Of a stretch of DNA of 45,375 nucleotides, positions 1 to 7,770 are shown one piece after another. Source of the stretch: Clostridium sp. OM02-18AC (lineage in GTDB: Bacteria > Bacillota > Clostridia > Lachnospirales > Lachnospiraceae); the NCBI RefSeq assembly GCF_003481825.1, contig NZ_QULW01000019.1, forward strand, positions 43,813 through 89,187, given 5' to 3'. The notes beneath the pieces are model-generated. The model was given only the letters and a program-made list of their open reading frames with translations, was not told the DNA's origin and ran no database searches. The translations under genes and the position numbers were made by a program. The stretch's first letter is position 1; each line of letters opens with the position of its first letter.

Positions 1-99
1 TCGCAGTTCCAACAATAGGCGGCGCAGCCTACGAGCAAAAGGATTTTCACCCAAATGCTTATCCTGTACCGGCTGGCTTGTGTTTCCGTATCTACAGAG

Positions 100-121
100 A
101 CTTACTACGCAATATTGTTAT
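100..121. repeat. Short repeat, second copy at 27469-27490
   Basis: These 22 bases match 27469-27490 at 19 positions. Both copies lie at the 3' end of a minus-strand gene, here touching the stop codon of the 60-residue protein. At 27.4 kb the motif is the right arm of a long palindrome; no matching left arm is visible here. Positions 1-99 hold no gene I can recognise; an open plus-strand frame runs from the left edge to 269 but lies over the better supported minus-strand gene. Confidence 0.4.
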
Positions 122-300
122 TTTAGCCGGAACTTCTCGAGCACATCCGGCGATACCTTTTCTGCGTCCAGCTTGTGCTTTTCTACATAAGATGCGTATT
201 TGTGCAGATCGTAATTCAGTGGAGACTGTTCGGAATCCACATTGTGTTTCTTTACATAATCCAGCATAATTGCCCGTCGTTCTTTCCCTGATTTTCCCAT
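118..300 (-). CDS. Small charged hypothetical protein (60 aa)
   Basis: I do not recognise the family. The protein is hydrophilic, rich in Lys, Asp and Glu, starts MGKSGKERRAIMLDYVKKHN, and has no signal peptide or membrane segment. It is probably a real gene because the ATG at 300 is preceded by a well placed CGGAGGAAC ribosome site and, further up, by a sigma-A promoter with consensus -10 and a 17-base spacer. Two similar alternating helical blocks (YVKKHNVDSEQ, then YVEKHKLDAEK) suggest a short helical repeat, roughly residues 15-25 and 38-48. It is transcribed away from spoVAD and no partner gene is visible before the window edge. Confidence 0.7.
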   Translation of the reverse strand: MGKSGKERRAIMLDYVKKHNVDSEQSPLNYDLHKYASYVEKHKLDAEKVSPDVLEKFRLK

Positions 301-335
301 GGTTGTGTTCCTCCGAAAATAGATGTTCAGAATGT

Positions 336-364
336 ATTATAGCAAGCTGGCAGGAGAATCACAA
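336..364 (-). promoter_or_regulatory. Sigma-A promoter of the 60-aa gene
   Basis: On the minus strand TTGTGA (359-364) and a consensus TATAAT (336-341) are separated by 17 bases, about 35 bases before the ATG at 300. Confidence 0.65.
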
Positions 365-446
365 GCGCTATAAAACCTGGATAAAAATGATTCCAATGTG
401 AAATACTAGGTTCAGAGGTTTGTGGAATCAGGAAAGGAGCTTTCGT

Positions 447-1478
447 ATGCAGATGGGAAAAGCAAGCTTGCGTTTTGAGCATCCTGCTTTTGTTGCATCC
501 TGGGCATCGGTTGCAGGGAAAAAAGAGGGACAGGGACCTTTGGCTGCCGGGATCGATGTGACGGAGCAGGATGAGATGTTTGGGATGGAAAACTGGGAGC
601 AGGCAGAGAGTGCCATGCAGAAGCAGGCGGCAGATCTGGCGCTTGAGAAAGGAAATATTCACCGGAGAGAGGTACGTTATCTGTTTGCAGGAGATCTTCT
701 GGGGCAGCTGATCGCGACTTCGTTTGGTACGGTGGATCTGGAAATCCCCTTATTTGGGCTTTACGGCGCCTGTTCGACCATGGGAGAAGCCATGGGACTT
801 GGAGCAATGTGTGTGAATGCAGGATATGCAGACCGGGTCCTTGCAATTGCATCCAGCCATTTTGCAACTGCGGAAAAACAGTTCCGTTTTCCCCTGGGAT
901 ACGGAAACCAGCGGGCGCAGAGTGCATCGTGGACGGTGACTGGCTGTGGGGCAGTGGTGCTGGAGTGTGGAAAAAAAGCAGGAAATCTGCCGACATCCCA
1001 TATTGCAGTAACCGGCATCACCACAGGAAAACTGGTAGATATGGGAACCAGGGATTCTATGAACATGGGTGCGGCAATGGCACCGGCAGCCTGGAATACG
1101 ATCTGTCAGAATCTGGAGGATTTTGGTGTGGATGTTTCCTATTATGACCGGATCATCACCGGGGATCTGGGAGCAGTGGGACAGAAAGTGCTGCTGGATT
1201 TTATGAAAAGCAGCGGTCATGATATGGCGGGCAGGCATATGGACTGCGGGCTGGAGATTTATGACCGGGGAGAACAGGATGTGCATGCAGGCGGCAGCGG
1301 ATGTGGCTGCGCAGCGGTGACATTGTGTGCCCATATTCTGCCGAAAATGCAGCGTGGCGAGTGGAAACGGGTATTGTTTGTTCCGACAGGAGCCCTGTTG
1401 TCTACCGTCAGTTACAATGAAGGAGAGAGTATTCCGGGAATTGCCCATGCGGTAGTACTGGAACGAATGGAGGTGTGA
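447..1478 (+). CDS. spoVAD: Stage V sporulation protein AD
   Basis: SpoVAD is part of the SpoVA channel that loads dipicolinic acid into the forespore and releases it at germination; in Bacillus it binds dipicolinate at the inner spore membrane. The 343-residue product has a thiolase-like fold. Visible marks are the GACSTMGEAM stretch at residues 107-116, where thiolases carry their reactive Cys, and a Gly/Cys-rich GGSGCGCAAVT segment near the C-terminus. The open frame begins at 420, but the ATG at 447 sits 7 bases after GAAAGGAG and is the better start. It overlaps spoVAE at its 3' end. spoVAC, usually directly upstream, is not here. Forespore-specific expression is expected from the family but I could not mark a convincing promoter. 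Confidence 0.95.
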   Translation: MQMGKASLRFEHPAFVASWASVAGKKEGQGPLAAGIDVTEQDEMFGMENWEQAESAMQKQAADLALEKGNIHRREVRYLFAGDLLGQLIATSFGTVDLEIPLFGLYGACSTMGEAMGLGAMCVNAGYADRVLAIASSHFATAEKQFRFPLGYGNQRAQSASWTVTGCGAVVLECGKKAGNLPTSHIAVTGITTGKLVDMGTRDSMNMGAAMAPAAWNTICQNLEDFGVDVSYYDRIITGDLGAVGQKVLLDFMKSSGHDMAGRHMDCGLEIYDRGEQDVHAGGSGCGCAAVTLCAHILPKMQRGEWKRVLFVPTGALLSTVSYNEGESIPGIAHAVVLERMEV

Positions 1479-1927
1479 ATGAACGAATGGATAATCGTAT
1501 CGTTTTTATCATGCACAGTATGACCAGTGCGGCGGGCGACAGTTTGAACAGTGCAGCCGGTGGTGTGGCAATGGAACTGATCCGGGCCTTTCTTGTGGGC
1601 GGTGTGATCTGTGCGCTCGTTCAGATTCTTTTAGACAGGACCAAAATGATGCCGGGACGGGTTATGGTAACGCTGGTTGTAAGTGGAACGATTCTTGGCT
1701 GGCTCGGACTTTATGAACCGTTTTTGAAGTGGGCAGGGGCCGGAGCGGGGGTACCGCTTCTTGGTTTTGGAAATACCTTGTGGAAAGGTGTTGCAAAAGC
1801 AATCGGAGAAGAAGGATGCATTGGAATTTTCAAAGGAGGTCTGACGGCAGCCTCTGCCGGGATTGCGGCGGCTCTGGTGTTTGGGTATCTGGGGGCACTG
1901 ATCTTTAAGCCGAGGATGAAAGAATAA
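1475..1927 (+). CDS. spoVAE: Stage V sporulation protein AE
   Basis: A small hydrophobic membrane subunit of the SpoVA dipicolinate channel. The core from MELIRAFLVGGVICALVQIL through the GLYEPFLKWAGAGAGVPLLG motif to the last helix is the typical family of about 116 residues. The frame gives 150 residues from a GTG at 1475 that overlaps the spoVAD stop, but GGAGG at 1469-1473 is too close to it. The ATG at 1487 (146 residues) is better spaced at 13 bases, and the ATG at 1571 would give the usual family length but lacks a ribosome site. The extra N-terminal 28-32 residues (RIVFIMHSMTSAAGDSLNSA) are therefore probably translated and unusual. Translational coupling to spoVAD is likely. Confidence 0.9.
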   Translation: MNERMDNRIVFIMHSMTSAAGDSLNSAAGGVAMELIRAFLVGGVICALVQILLDRTKMMPGRVMVTLVVSGTILGWLGLYEPFLKWAGAGAGVPLLGFGNTLWKGVAKAIGEEGCIGIFKGGLTAASAGIAAALVFGYLGALIFKPRMKE

Positions 1928-1945
1928 CAATATAAGTATATGACA

Positions 1946-1985
1946 AGGGCCGTGTGAGTTGCCGAAAGGCAACTCACACGGCCCT
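1946..1985. terminator. Bidirectional terminator between spoVAE and the PBP gene
   Basis: An 18-base perfect stem (1946-1963 with 1968-1985) is closed by a GAAA tetraloop and lies between two converging genes. The flanks are A/T-rich on both sides but lack a long T run. Confidence 0.8.
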
Positions 1986-2009
1986 ATTAAAGTGAAATAA
2001 ATGGTTGTT

Positions 2010-4691
2010 TTAGTCCCGCCCCGGTCCATTGGATACGGCCGAGGATGGGCGGGTGCTGGCACCGCCAGGCCCAAGACCGGGAACTGCGTTTCCTGCGCCT
2101 CGGGAACTTCCGGTTCCCGGGGTAACATCATCGTCCGGTCCGAGATAGGATGGATCGATGGTCACGCTGGTATGACCGGGACATTGCCTGGTTGGCATTG
2201 CATATTTGGAATCATCGGTTTCGCCTTCTTCGTCAGCCGGAAGTGCAATCCGCACGATGGATGTCTTCGGGCAGTTCGGTCCCGGAAGAAGACCGGTTTC
2301 GCTGCAGACAGTGGTAAGTACGTGGGTGTTGCACATTTCGGTCGGTACGGTTCCCTTTGCGAAGTATTCTGTGTATACGGCATTGCCGCGCGGATCATGG
2401 GAGCAGACGCCCGGAATCGCCAGTTTGCCGGATTTGCGGCAGATCTCTGCAGTTTCCACGCTGTCTGGTACGGTGAAGCCCGGGTCACTCAAGCCTTCGT
2501 GAACACGGGTCATGATCTTGCGCCAGATATCTTTGTGGAAGGACGTGCCGCCGTTTACTGCCGTCAGTTTCTGGTTTTCATCGCAGCCGCCCCATACACC
2601 TGCGGTATAGTAAGGAGTGTAACCGATGAACCAGATATCGTTGTTGTTGCTGGTCGTACCACTCTTACCTGCTGCTGACATGTTCGGAAGTGCCGCGCGG
2701 GTACTGGTGGAGCTGACACTGACACCAGAACTCGCGAAGATGTGGTTTGCCTGCATGGAATCTTTCATGGCATCGGTCAGTAAAAATGCGGTAGAATCTT
2801 TCAATACCCGGTGGGTTTCCGGCTCATTGTCGATGAGCAGTTTGCCATCGTGATCCAGAATTTTGGTAAAGAAAACCGGTTTGGTATAAAGTCCGCCGTT
2901 TGCAATGGAAGCGAATGCGGAGGTCAGTTCCAGGTTGGTTACACCGTTGGTAATACCGCCCAGGGCAGTCGCTGCGTTCATGTCGGTGTCCGTCAGGGTT
3001 GTAATGCCAAAGTTCTTGGCATATTCTACACCGAGCTGTGGACTTACAGTTTCCATCAAAGTGCGCACGGCAACGATGTTCATGGAATAGATGATACCGT
3101 CGCGGATGCTGGAGTAACCAAGATAGCCCTGCTTGTACCAGTTTTTAAACGTTTTGGTTCCCACGGTGAAAGGAGCATCGTAGTAGACGCTTCCCAGGGT
3201 AGCACCGCAGGTGTCCAGTGCCGGGGCAAAAGCGGTGATGACCTTGAATGTGGAACCAGGCTGCCTTGTGGTATCGGTTGCACGGTTTAAGGTCAGACTG
3301 GCTGTTTTGGTACCGCGTCCGCCACTTATGGCTTTGACCTGTCCGGTCTTCTGATCCATGATCACGAAGGAAACCTGCGGTTCCAGTACTTTGCTGCAGC
3401 GCTCTCCAATGATGGTGTCACCTTCCTGCAGGATTGCTGCTTTGTAAGATTCGATGTCAGCGTCGGCATCGGCTTCACTGTTATACAGTCCATCCCAGCC
3501 AGGATTTAAGGTGGAAGCATGCCAAGACTTTAAGTTTTTCTCTGAAAAATGTTCGGTAGTTCCATCTGCGTGGGTTACGGAAAGCCGGTATTCTACGCTG
3601 TAGCGTGCGGCGGAGTAATTGTCCGGGTTATTGACCTCTTCATCTACAATGGCCTGAATGGTTGGATCCTGGGTGGTGTAGATCTGGAGACCTCCGCTGT
3701 AAAGCAGGTTGTGAGCCTGTGTTTCCGTATAACCGAGTTTTTCCATCAGCGTGTCTTTTACCTGCTGGGTCAGTTCATCCGTGAAGTAGCTGTACGGGGT
3801 GGAATTTTCTTTGGAAACAGTATCTACCATCTGGATCCGGGCATAGACATCGTCGGCCAGGGCTTCTTCCTGCTGTGCTTTTGTAATATAACCCTGTTCG
3901 AACATATATTGCAGGATGACTTTGCGTTTTTCCGCGTTGGCCTGCTGCCCGCTGATCGGATTTAAGCGGGAAGGGTTCTGGGTGATGCCGGCGATAACGG
4001 CACATTCGGAAAGGGTTAAATCGGAAACATCCTTATTAAAATAGCGTCGGGCAGCAACTTTGACACCCAGTGCATTGTTGCCCAGATTGATCGTATTTAA
4101 ATAGTTGGTCAGGATCAGTTTGCGGTCCATGGATTTAGTCAGCTGGAGAGCCAGATACTGTTCCTGGAGTTTTCGCTCGAGTTTTGCACCGAAGCTGGTT
4201 TCCATGCCGCCGTTGAACATGTTATTTTTGATCAGCTGCTGGGTGATGGTGCTTCCGCCGCCGCGGTTTTCGCCAGTCAGTACGCCGACAGCGGCGCGGG
4301 AGATGGAGCGAAGGTCGATGCCGTTGTGGGTCCAGAAACGGGAGTCCTCAATGGCAACAAAAGCGTTGATCAGGTCCTGTGGAAGTTCGTCGTAGGTGGC
4401 TTCTTCCCGGTTGGAGCCTGCAGTTACCAGTGTGTCGGTTAGATTTCCGGCACTGTCGTAAACCGTAGTGGCATAGCCGATGGGAACGATACTGTTCACA
4501 TTCAGCTCCGGGGAATTGTCGATGATGCCCATGACAATACCGATGCCAATGCTGGATACGACCAGAACGCAAAACAGACAGAGCACGCAGCAGGTTTTGG
4601 CGAAGGTAAGGAAAATGCGGGAACGGTATTTCCGGCTCCGTGAGTTCGCGGCCTGCAAACGCTTTTCTGTAGCGTTTTTTCCATAATTCAT
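2010..4691 (-). CDS. Class A penicillin-binding protein (bifunctional transglycosylase/transpeptidase)
   Basis: An 893-residue enzyme that polymerises lipid II and cross-links peptidoglycan outside the membrane. Order of parts: cytoplasmic basic N-terminus, one membrane helix at about 26-56, GT51 glycosyltransferase domain with the catalytic EDSRFW (Glu115) and GGGSTITQQ (144-152), then a transpeptidase domain with STFK (Ser480, Lys483), SMN (536-538) and KSGTT (676-680). A long C-terminal tail follows, with Cys-containing segments and a Gly/Pro/Ser-rich disordered end. All catalytic motifs are intact. The start is fixed by AAGGAGGATTCCGA just before the ATG at 4691, and a consensus promoter lies upstream. 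It is a monocistronic gene of the PBP1A/PBP2c type; the exact paralogue (ponA or pbpG type) cannot be decided. Confidence 0.95.
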   Translation of the reverse strand: MNYGKNATEKRLQAANSRSRKYRSRIFLTFAKTCCVLCLFCVLVVSSIGIGIVMGIIDNSPELNVNSIVPIGYATTVYDSAGNLTDTLVTAGSNREEATYDELPQDLINAFVAIEDSRFWTHNGIDLRSISRAAVGVLTGENRGGGSTITQQLIKNNMFNGGMETSFGAKLERKLQEQYLALQLTKSMDRKLILTNYLNTINLGNNALGVKVAARRYFNKDVSDLTLSECAVIAGITQNPSRLNPISGQQANAEKRKVILQYMFEQGYITKAQQEEALADDVYARIQMVDTVSKENSTPYSYFTDELTQQVKDTLMEKLGYTETQAHNLLYSGGLQIYTTQDPTIQAIVDEEVNNPDNYSAARYSVEYRLSVTHADGTTEHFSEKNLKSWHASTLNPGWDGLYNSEADADADIESYKAAILQEGDTIIGERCSKVLEPQVSFVIMDQKTGQVKAISGGRGTKTASLTLNRATDTTRQPGSTFKVITAFAPALDTCGATLGSVYYDAPFTVGTKTFKNWYKQGYLGYSSIRDGIIYSMNIVAVRTLMETVSPQLGVEYAKNFGITTLTDTDMNAATALGGITNGVTNLELTSAFASIANGGLYTKPVFFTKILDHDGKLLIDNEPETHRVLKDSTAFLLTDAMKDSMQANHIFASSGVSVSSTSTRAALPNMSAAGKSGTTSNNNDIWFIGYTPYYTAGVWGGCDENQKLTAVNGGTSFHKDIWRKIMTRVHEGLSDPGFTVPDSVETAEICRKSGKLAIPGVCSHDPRGNAVYTEYFAKGTVPTEMCNTHVLTTVCSETGLLPGPNCPKTSIVRIALPADEEGETDDSKYAMPTRQCPGHTSVTIDPSYLGPDDDVTPGTGSSRGAGNAVPGLGPGGASTRPSSAVSNGPGRD

Positions 4692-4806
4692 TCGGAATCC
4701 TCCTTTTCAGGATGTGTACTGGCAGCTGTAAAGAGGTCTGACAGCTGCTGATCGGGGATAAAATGTTGTTTGTATCATGCGTGAACAACATAAAAATCCG
4801 TCTATC

Positions 4807-4835
4807 ATTATACCAAAATGATTCTGATAATTCAA
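4807..4835 (-). promoter_or_regulatory. Sigma-A promoter of the PBP gene
   Basis: On the minus strand TTGAAT (4830-4835), a 17-base spacer and TATAAT (4807-4812). It sits in the 316-base divergent region 4692-5007, which otherwise holds only the plus-strand promoter at 4923-4951. A GC-rich patch at 4845-4915 has no clear function. Confidence 0.7.
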
Positions 4836-4922
4836 CCGTGCGAAGCATCGGCAGAATCCGTTACTGTTTGCTCAGCGCGTGAATAGTAACCCTGCGAAAC
4901 ACATGGGCAGTCATGTTGCTTC

Positions 4923-4951
4923 TTGCCAGAAGTCTTCTTTACTGGTATGAT
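4923..4951 (+). promoter_or_regulatory. Sigma-A promoter of the YigZ-family gene
   Basis: TTGCCA (4923-4928) and TATGAT (4946-4951) are 17 bases apart, about 55 bases before the start codon at 5008. Confidence 0.6.
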
Positions 4952-5007
4952 AGGGAACGAGAGAAGCGAATCGTAAAAGAAACAGGATGATAGGAAGTAG
5001 TATACCC

Positions 5008-5658
5008 ATGATGGAACGATATAAAATTCTTTATGAGGGCGGCGAAGGGGAATTAACCGAGAAAAAATCCCGCTTCATTGCTACCACAAGACCGGTAGAG
5101 AGCGAGGAAGAGGCCGTCGCTTTTATCGATGAGATGAAAAAGAAATACTGGGATGCCCGGCATAACTGCTCGGCTTATGTGATCGGGGAGCGTGGCCAGG
5201 TGCAGCGCTGCAGCGATGATGGAGAACCGGCCCAGACGGCAGGACGTCCGATGCTGGATGTGCTTTTGGGTGCAGAAGTGAAAAATATCTGTGTCGTGGT
5301 GACCCGTTATTTTGGCGGAACCCTGCTTGGAACCGGCGGACTGGTGCGTGCATATTCCGGCGCGGTGCAGGAGGGACTCAAAAACAGCGTGATCGTGGAG
5401 AAATGTCCGGGGGTGGAATGGAAGATCCATACTGATTACAATGGCATTGGCAAGATCCAGTACATCAATGCGCAGATGGAGATCCCGGTTCTGGATACCC
5501 AGTACACCGATGCAGTGGATGTTGTCTGCATGGTGCCACTTGAAAAAGAAGGTTCCCTGGTTGCCCAGATCACCGAAAAGACTGGCGGCAAAGCTGTGAT
5601 TACCCGGGAAAAGGAATGCTATTATGGCTTTGCAGACGGGGAACTGGTCCTGTTTTAA
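5008..5658 (+). CDS. YigZ/IMPACT family protein (UPF0029)
   Basis: A 216-residue member of the YigZ (bacterial) / IMPACT (eukaryotic) family; the eukaryotic relatives modulate the translation-stress kinase GCN2, and the bacterial role is not established. The N-terminal domain carries the family signature: SDDGEPAQTAGRPMLDVLLG followed by VVVTRYFGGTLLGTGGLVRA (about residues 68-115). The C-terminal half is a ferredoxin-like domain (DUF1949 type). The frame opens at 4987, but AGGAAG at 4992-4997 lies 10 bases before the ATG at 5008, so I chose that start; the ATG at 5011 is also possible. It stands alone between its own promoter and that of typA. Confidence 0.9.
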   Translation: MMERYKILYEGGEGELTEKKSRFIATTRPVESEEEAVAFIDEMKKKYWDARHNCSAYVIGERGQVQRCSDDGEPAQTAGRPMLDVLLGAEVKNICVVVTRYFGGTLLGTGGLVRAYSGAVQEGLKNSVIVEKCPGVEWKIHTDYNGIGKIQYINAQMEIPVLDTQYTDAVDVVCMVPLEKEGSLVAQITEKTGGKAVITREKECYYGFADGELVLF

Positions 5659-5698
5659 AATTTAAACAGAAAAAGCCCTGCAATTGAGGAAAAAACGC

Positions 5699-5727
5699 TT
5701 GCATTCCGTTCACCAGAATGCTATATT
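5699..5727 (+). promoter_or_regulatory. Sigma-A promoter of typA
   Basis: TTGCAT (5699-5704), a 17-base spacer and TATATT (5722-5727). Transcription should start near 5734, upstream of the hairpin at 5752-5786. Confidence 0.7.
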
Positions 5728-5751
5728 AATAACTTGTGATGAATGACGTGA

Positions 5752-5787
5752 AACTAAGGACCTGGCAACAAGTCCTTAGTTTTTTTA
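5752..5787 (+). terminator. Leader terminator (attenuator-like) before typA
   Basis: AACTAAGGAC (5752-5761) pairs perfectly with GTCCTTAGTT (5772-5781) and is followed directly by T residues to 5786: a textbook intrinsic terminator. It lies downstream of the typA promoter and only 25 bases before the typA ATG, so it would stop transcripts from that promoter unless it is overridden. The ribosome site AAAGAGG lies just behind it. Confidence 0.65.
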
Positions 5788-5811
5788 AAGAGAAAGAGGA
5801 TTATTACGACT

Positions 5812-7641
5812 ATGAAAATGAAGAGAGAAGACATCCGTAACATCGCGATCATTGCCCACGTTGACCATGGTAAAACCACTCTGGTAGATGAACTGTTAAA
5901 GCAGAGCGGCGTTTTCCGTGCAAACCAGGAAGTGGCAGAGCGTGTCATGGACTCCAACGATATTGAGCGTGAGCGCGGAATCACCATTCTTTCCAAGAAC
6001 ACAGCAGTATTTTATAAAGATAAGAAGATCAACATCATCGACACCCCAGGACATGCAGACTTCGGCGGCGAGGTTGAGCGTGTACTGAAGATGGTAAACG
6101 GTGTTATCCTGGTTGTAGACGCATATGAGGGACCGATGCCGCAGACCAAATTCGTGCTGCAGAAGGCACTGGATCTGGACCTGTCTGTTATCGTCTGCAT
6201 CAACAAGATCGACCGTCCGGAAGCAAGACCGACCGAGGTGATTGATGAGGTATTAGAGCTGTTTATGGATCTGGACGCATCCGACGAGCAGTTAGACTGC
6301 CCGTTCGTATTTGCATCTGCCCGTGCAGGTTTTGCAAAGAAAGAGCTGGACGATCCGGAAGTAGATATGAGCCCGCTGTTTGAGACCATCGTAAACTACA
6401 TCCCGGCTCCGGAGGGAGACCCGGATGCAGATACCCAGATGCTCATCAGCACCATTGACTACAACGAGTTTGTTGGCCGTATCGGTGTCGGCAAAATCGA
6501 CAACGGAAGCATCAAGGTAAACCAGGACTGCGTGATCGTAAACCATCACGATCCGGACAAGATGCGCCGCGTGAAGATCGGTAAGCTGTACCAGTTCGAC
6601 GGCTTAAAGCGTGTAGAGGTTCAGGAGGCAACCATCGGTGATATCGTTGCAGTATCCGGTATCGCAGACCTTCACATTGGTGATACTATCTGTTCCCCGG
6701 AGAATCCGGAATCCATTCCGTTCCAGAAGATTTCCGAGCCGACGATCGCCATGAACTTCATGGTAAATGACAGCCCGCTTGCAGGTCAGGAAGGTAAGTT
6801 TGTTACCTCCCGTCACTTAAGAGAGCGTCTGTTCCGCGAACTGAACACCGATGTTAGCCTGCGTGTAGAAGAGACCGAGTCCCCGGACTGCTTTAAGGTT
6901 TCCGGACGTGGTGAGCTGCATCTGTCTGTCCTGATCGAGAATATGCGCCGCGAGGGCTTTGAGTTTGCAGTCAGCAAGGCTGAGGTTCTTTACAAATACA
7001 ACGAGCGCAACCAGAAGTTAGAGCCGATGGAGTTAGCTTACATCGACGTTCCGGAGGAGTTTACCGGTGCGGTAATCCAGAAGCTGACCTCCAGAAAGGG
7101 TGAGCTGCAGGGTATGAGTCCGGCAAACGGCGGATATACCCGTCTGGAGTTTTCCATCCCGGCAAGAGGTCTGATCGGCTACCGTGGTGAGTTCATGACC
7201 GATACCAAGGGTAACGGTATCATCAACACCATTTTCGATGGTTACGGTCCGTTCAAGGGTGAGTTAAGCTACCGTAAGACCGGTTCCCTGATCGCTTACG
7301 AGAGCGGTGAGACCATCACCTACGGTCTGTTCAATGCACAGGAGCGCGGTATCCTCTTTGTGGGACCGGGCGAGAAGGTTTACTCTGGTATGGTCATCGG
7401 ACAGAACCCGAAGACCGAGGATATCGAGGTCAATGTCTGCAAGACCAAGAAGCTGACTAACACCCGTTCTTCCAGTGCTGATGAGGCATTGAAGCTGGTT
7501 CCGAAGAAGATCATGAGCCTGGAGCAGTGCCTGGAGTTCATCGATACCGACGAGCTTCTTGAGGTAACCCCGGAGAACCTGCGTATCCGCAAGAAAATCC
7601 TGGATCCGACCATGCGTAAGAGAGCATCCTTTAAAAAATAA
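5812..7641 (+). CDS. typA: Ribosome-associated GTPase TypA/BipA
   Basis: A 609-residue translational GTPase of the EF-G/LepA class that binds ribosomes and acts under stress and low temperature, including in large-subunit assembly. Seen directly: P-loop AHVDHGKT (15-22), switch II DTPGH (77-81), NKID (131-134), then domain II, EF-G-like domains III and V, and the TypA-specific C-terminal domain ending in a basic tail. Length and motifs are normal. Codon use is strongly biased to common codons, as expected for a well expressed gene. The start follows GAGAAAGAGG. It has its own promoter, a leader hairpin and a strong terminator, so it is a single-gene transcript. Confidence 0.98.
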   Translation: MKMKREDIRNIAIIAHVDHGKTTLVDELLKQSGVFRANQEVAERVMDSNDIERERGITILSKNTAVFYKDKKINIIDTPGHADFGGEVERVLKMVNGVILVVDAYEGPMPQTKFVLQKALDLDLSVIVCINKIDRPEARPTEVIDEVLELFMDLDASDEQLDCPFVFASARAGFAKKELDDPEVDMSPLFETIVNYIPAPEGDPDADTQMLISTIDYNEFVGRIGVGKIDNGSIKVNQDCVIVNHHDPDKMRRVKIGKLYQFDGLKRVEVQEATIGDIVAVSGIADLHIGDTICSPENPESIPFQKISEPTIAMNFMVNDSPLAGQEGKFVTSRHLRERLFRELNTDVSLRVEETESPDCFKVSGRGELHLSVLIENMRREGFEFAVSKAEVLYKYNERNQKLEPMELAYIDVPEEFTGAVIQKLTSRKGELQGMSPANGGYTRLEFSIPARGLIGYRGEFMTDTKGNGIINTIFDGYGPFKGELSYRKTGSLIAYESGETITYGLFNAQERGILFVGPGEKVYSGMVIGQNPKTEDIEVNVCKTKKLTNTRSSSADEALKLVPKKIMSLEQCLEFIDTDELLEVTPENLRIRKKILDPTMRKRASFKK

Positions 7642-7700
7642 ATATTGCCAGATTCCCTAAAACCTGGTGTGGACTTTTCTAGTAAAGCCAAGCTATTTTT

Positions 7701-7748
7701 CGCCACACAGCCCCTTCCCGTACGGGAGGGCGGCTGTGTGGCGTTTTT
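7701..7748 (+). terminator. Terminator of typA
   Basis: CGCCACACAGCC (7701-7712) pairs with GGCTGTGTGGCG (7732-7743), with an inner GC-rich hairpin between them, followed by five T residues. Confidence 0.9.
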
Positions 7749-7770
7749 GCGCTATTGAAAGGAGTTAACT

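Noticed and set aside
1..269. Plus-strand frame open from the left edge to 269
   Set aside because: It overlaps the minus-strand 60-residue gene that has a promoter and ribosome site; no family was recognised, so a partial gene at the edge cannot be supported.
2001..2678. Long plus-strand frames opposite the penicillin-binding protein (also 2811-3290, 3549-3965)
   Set aside because: Antisense shadows of a complete, motif-bearing gene; no ribosome sites.
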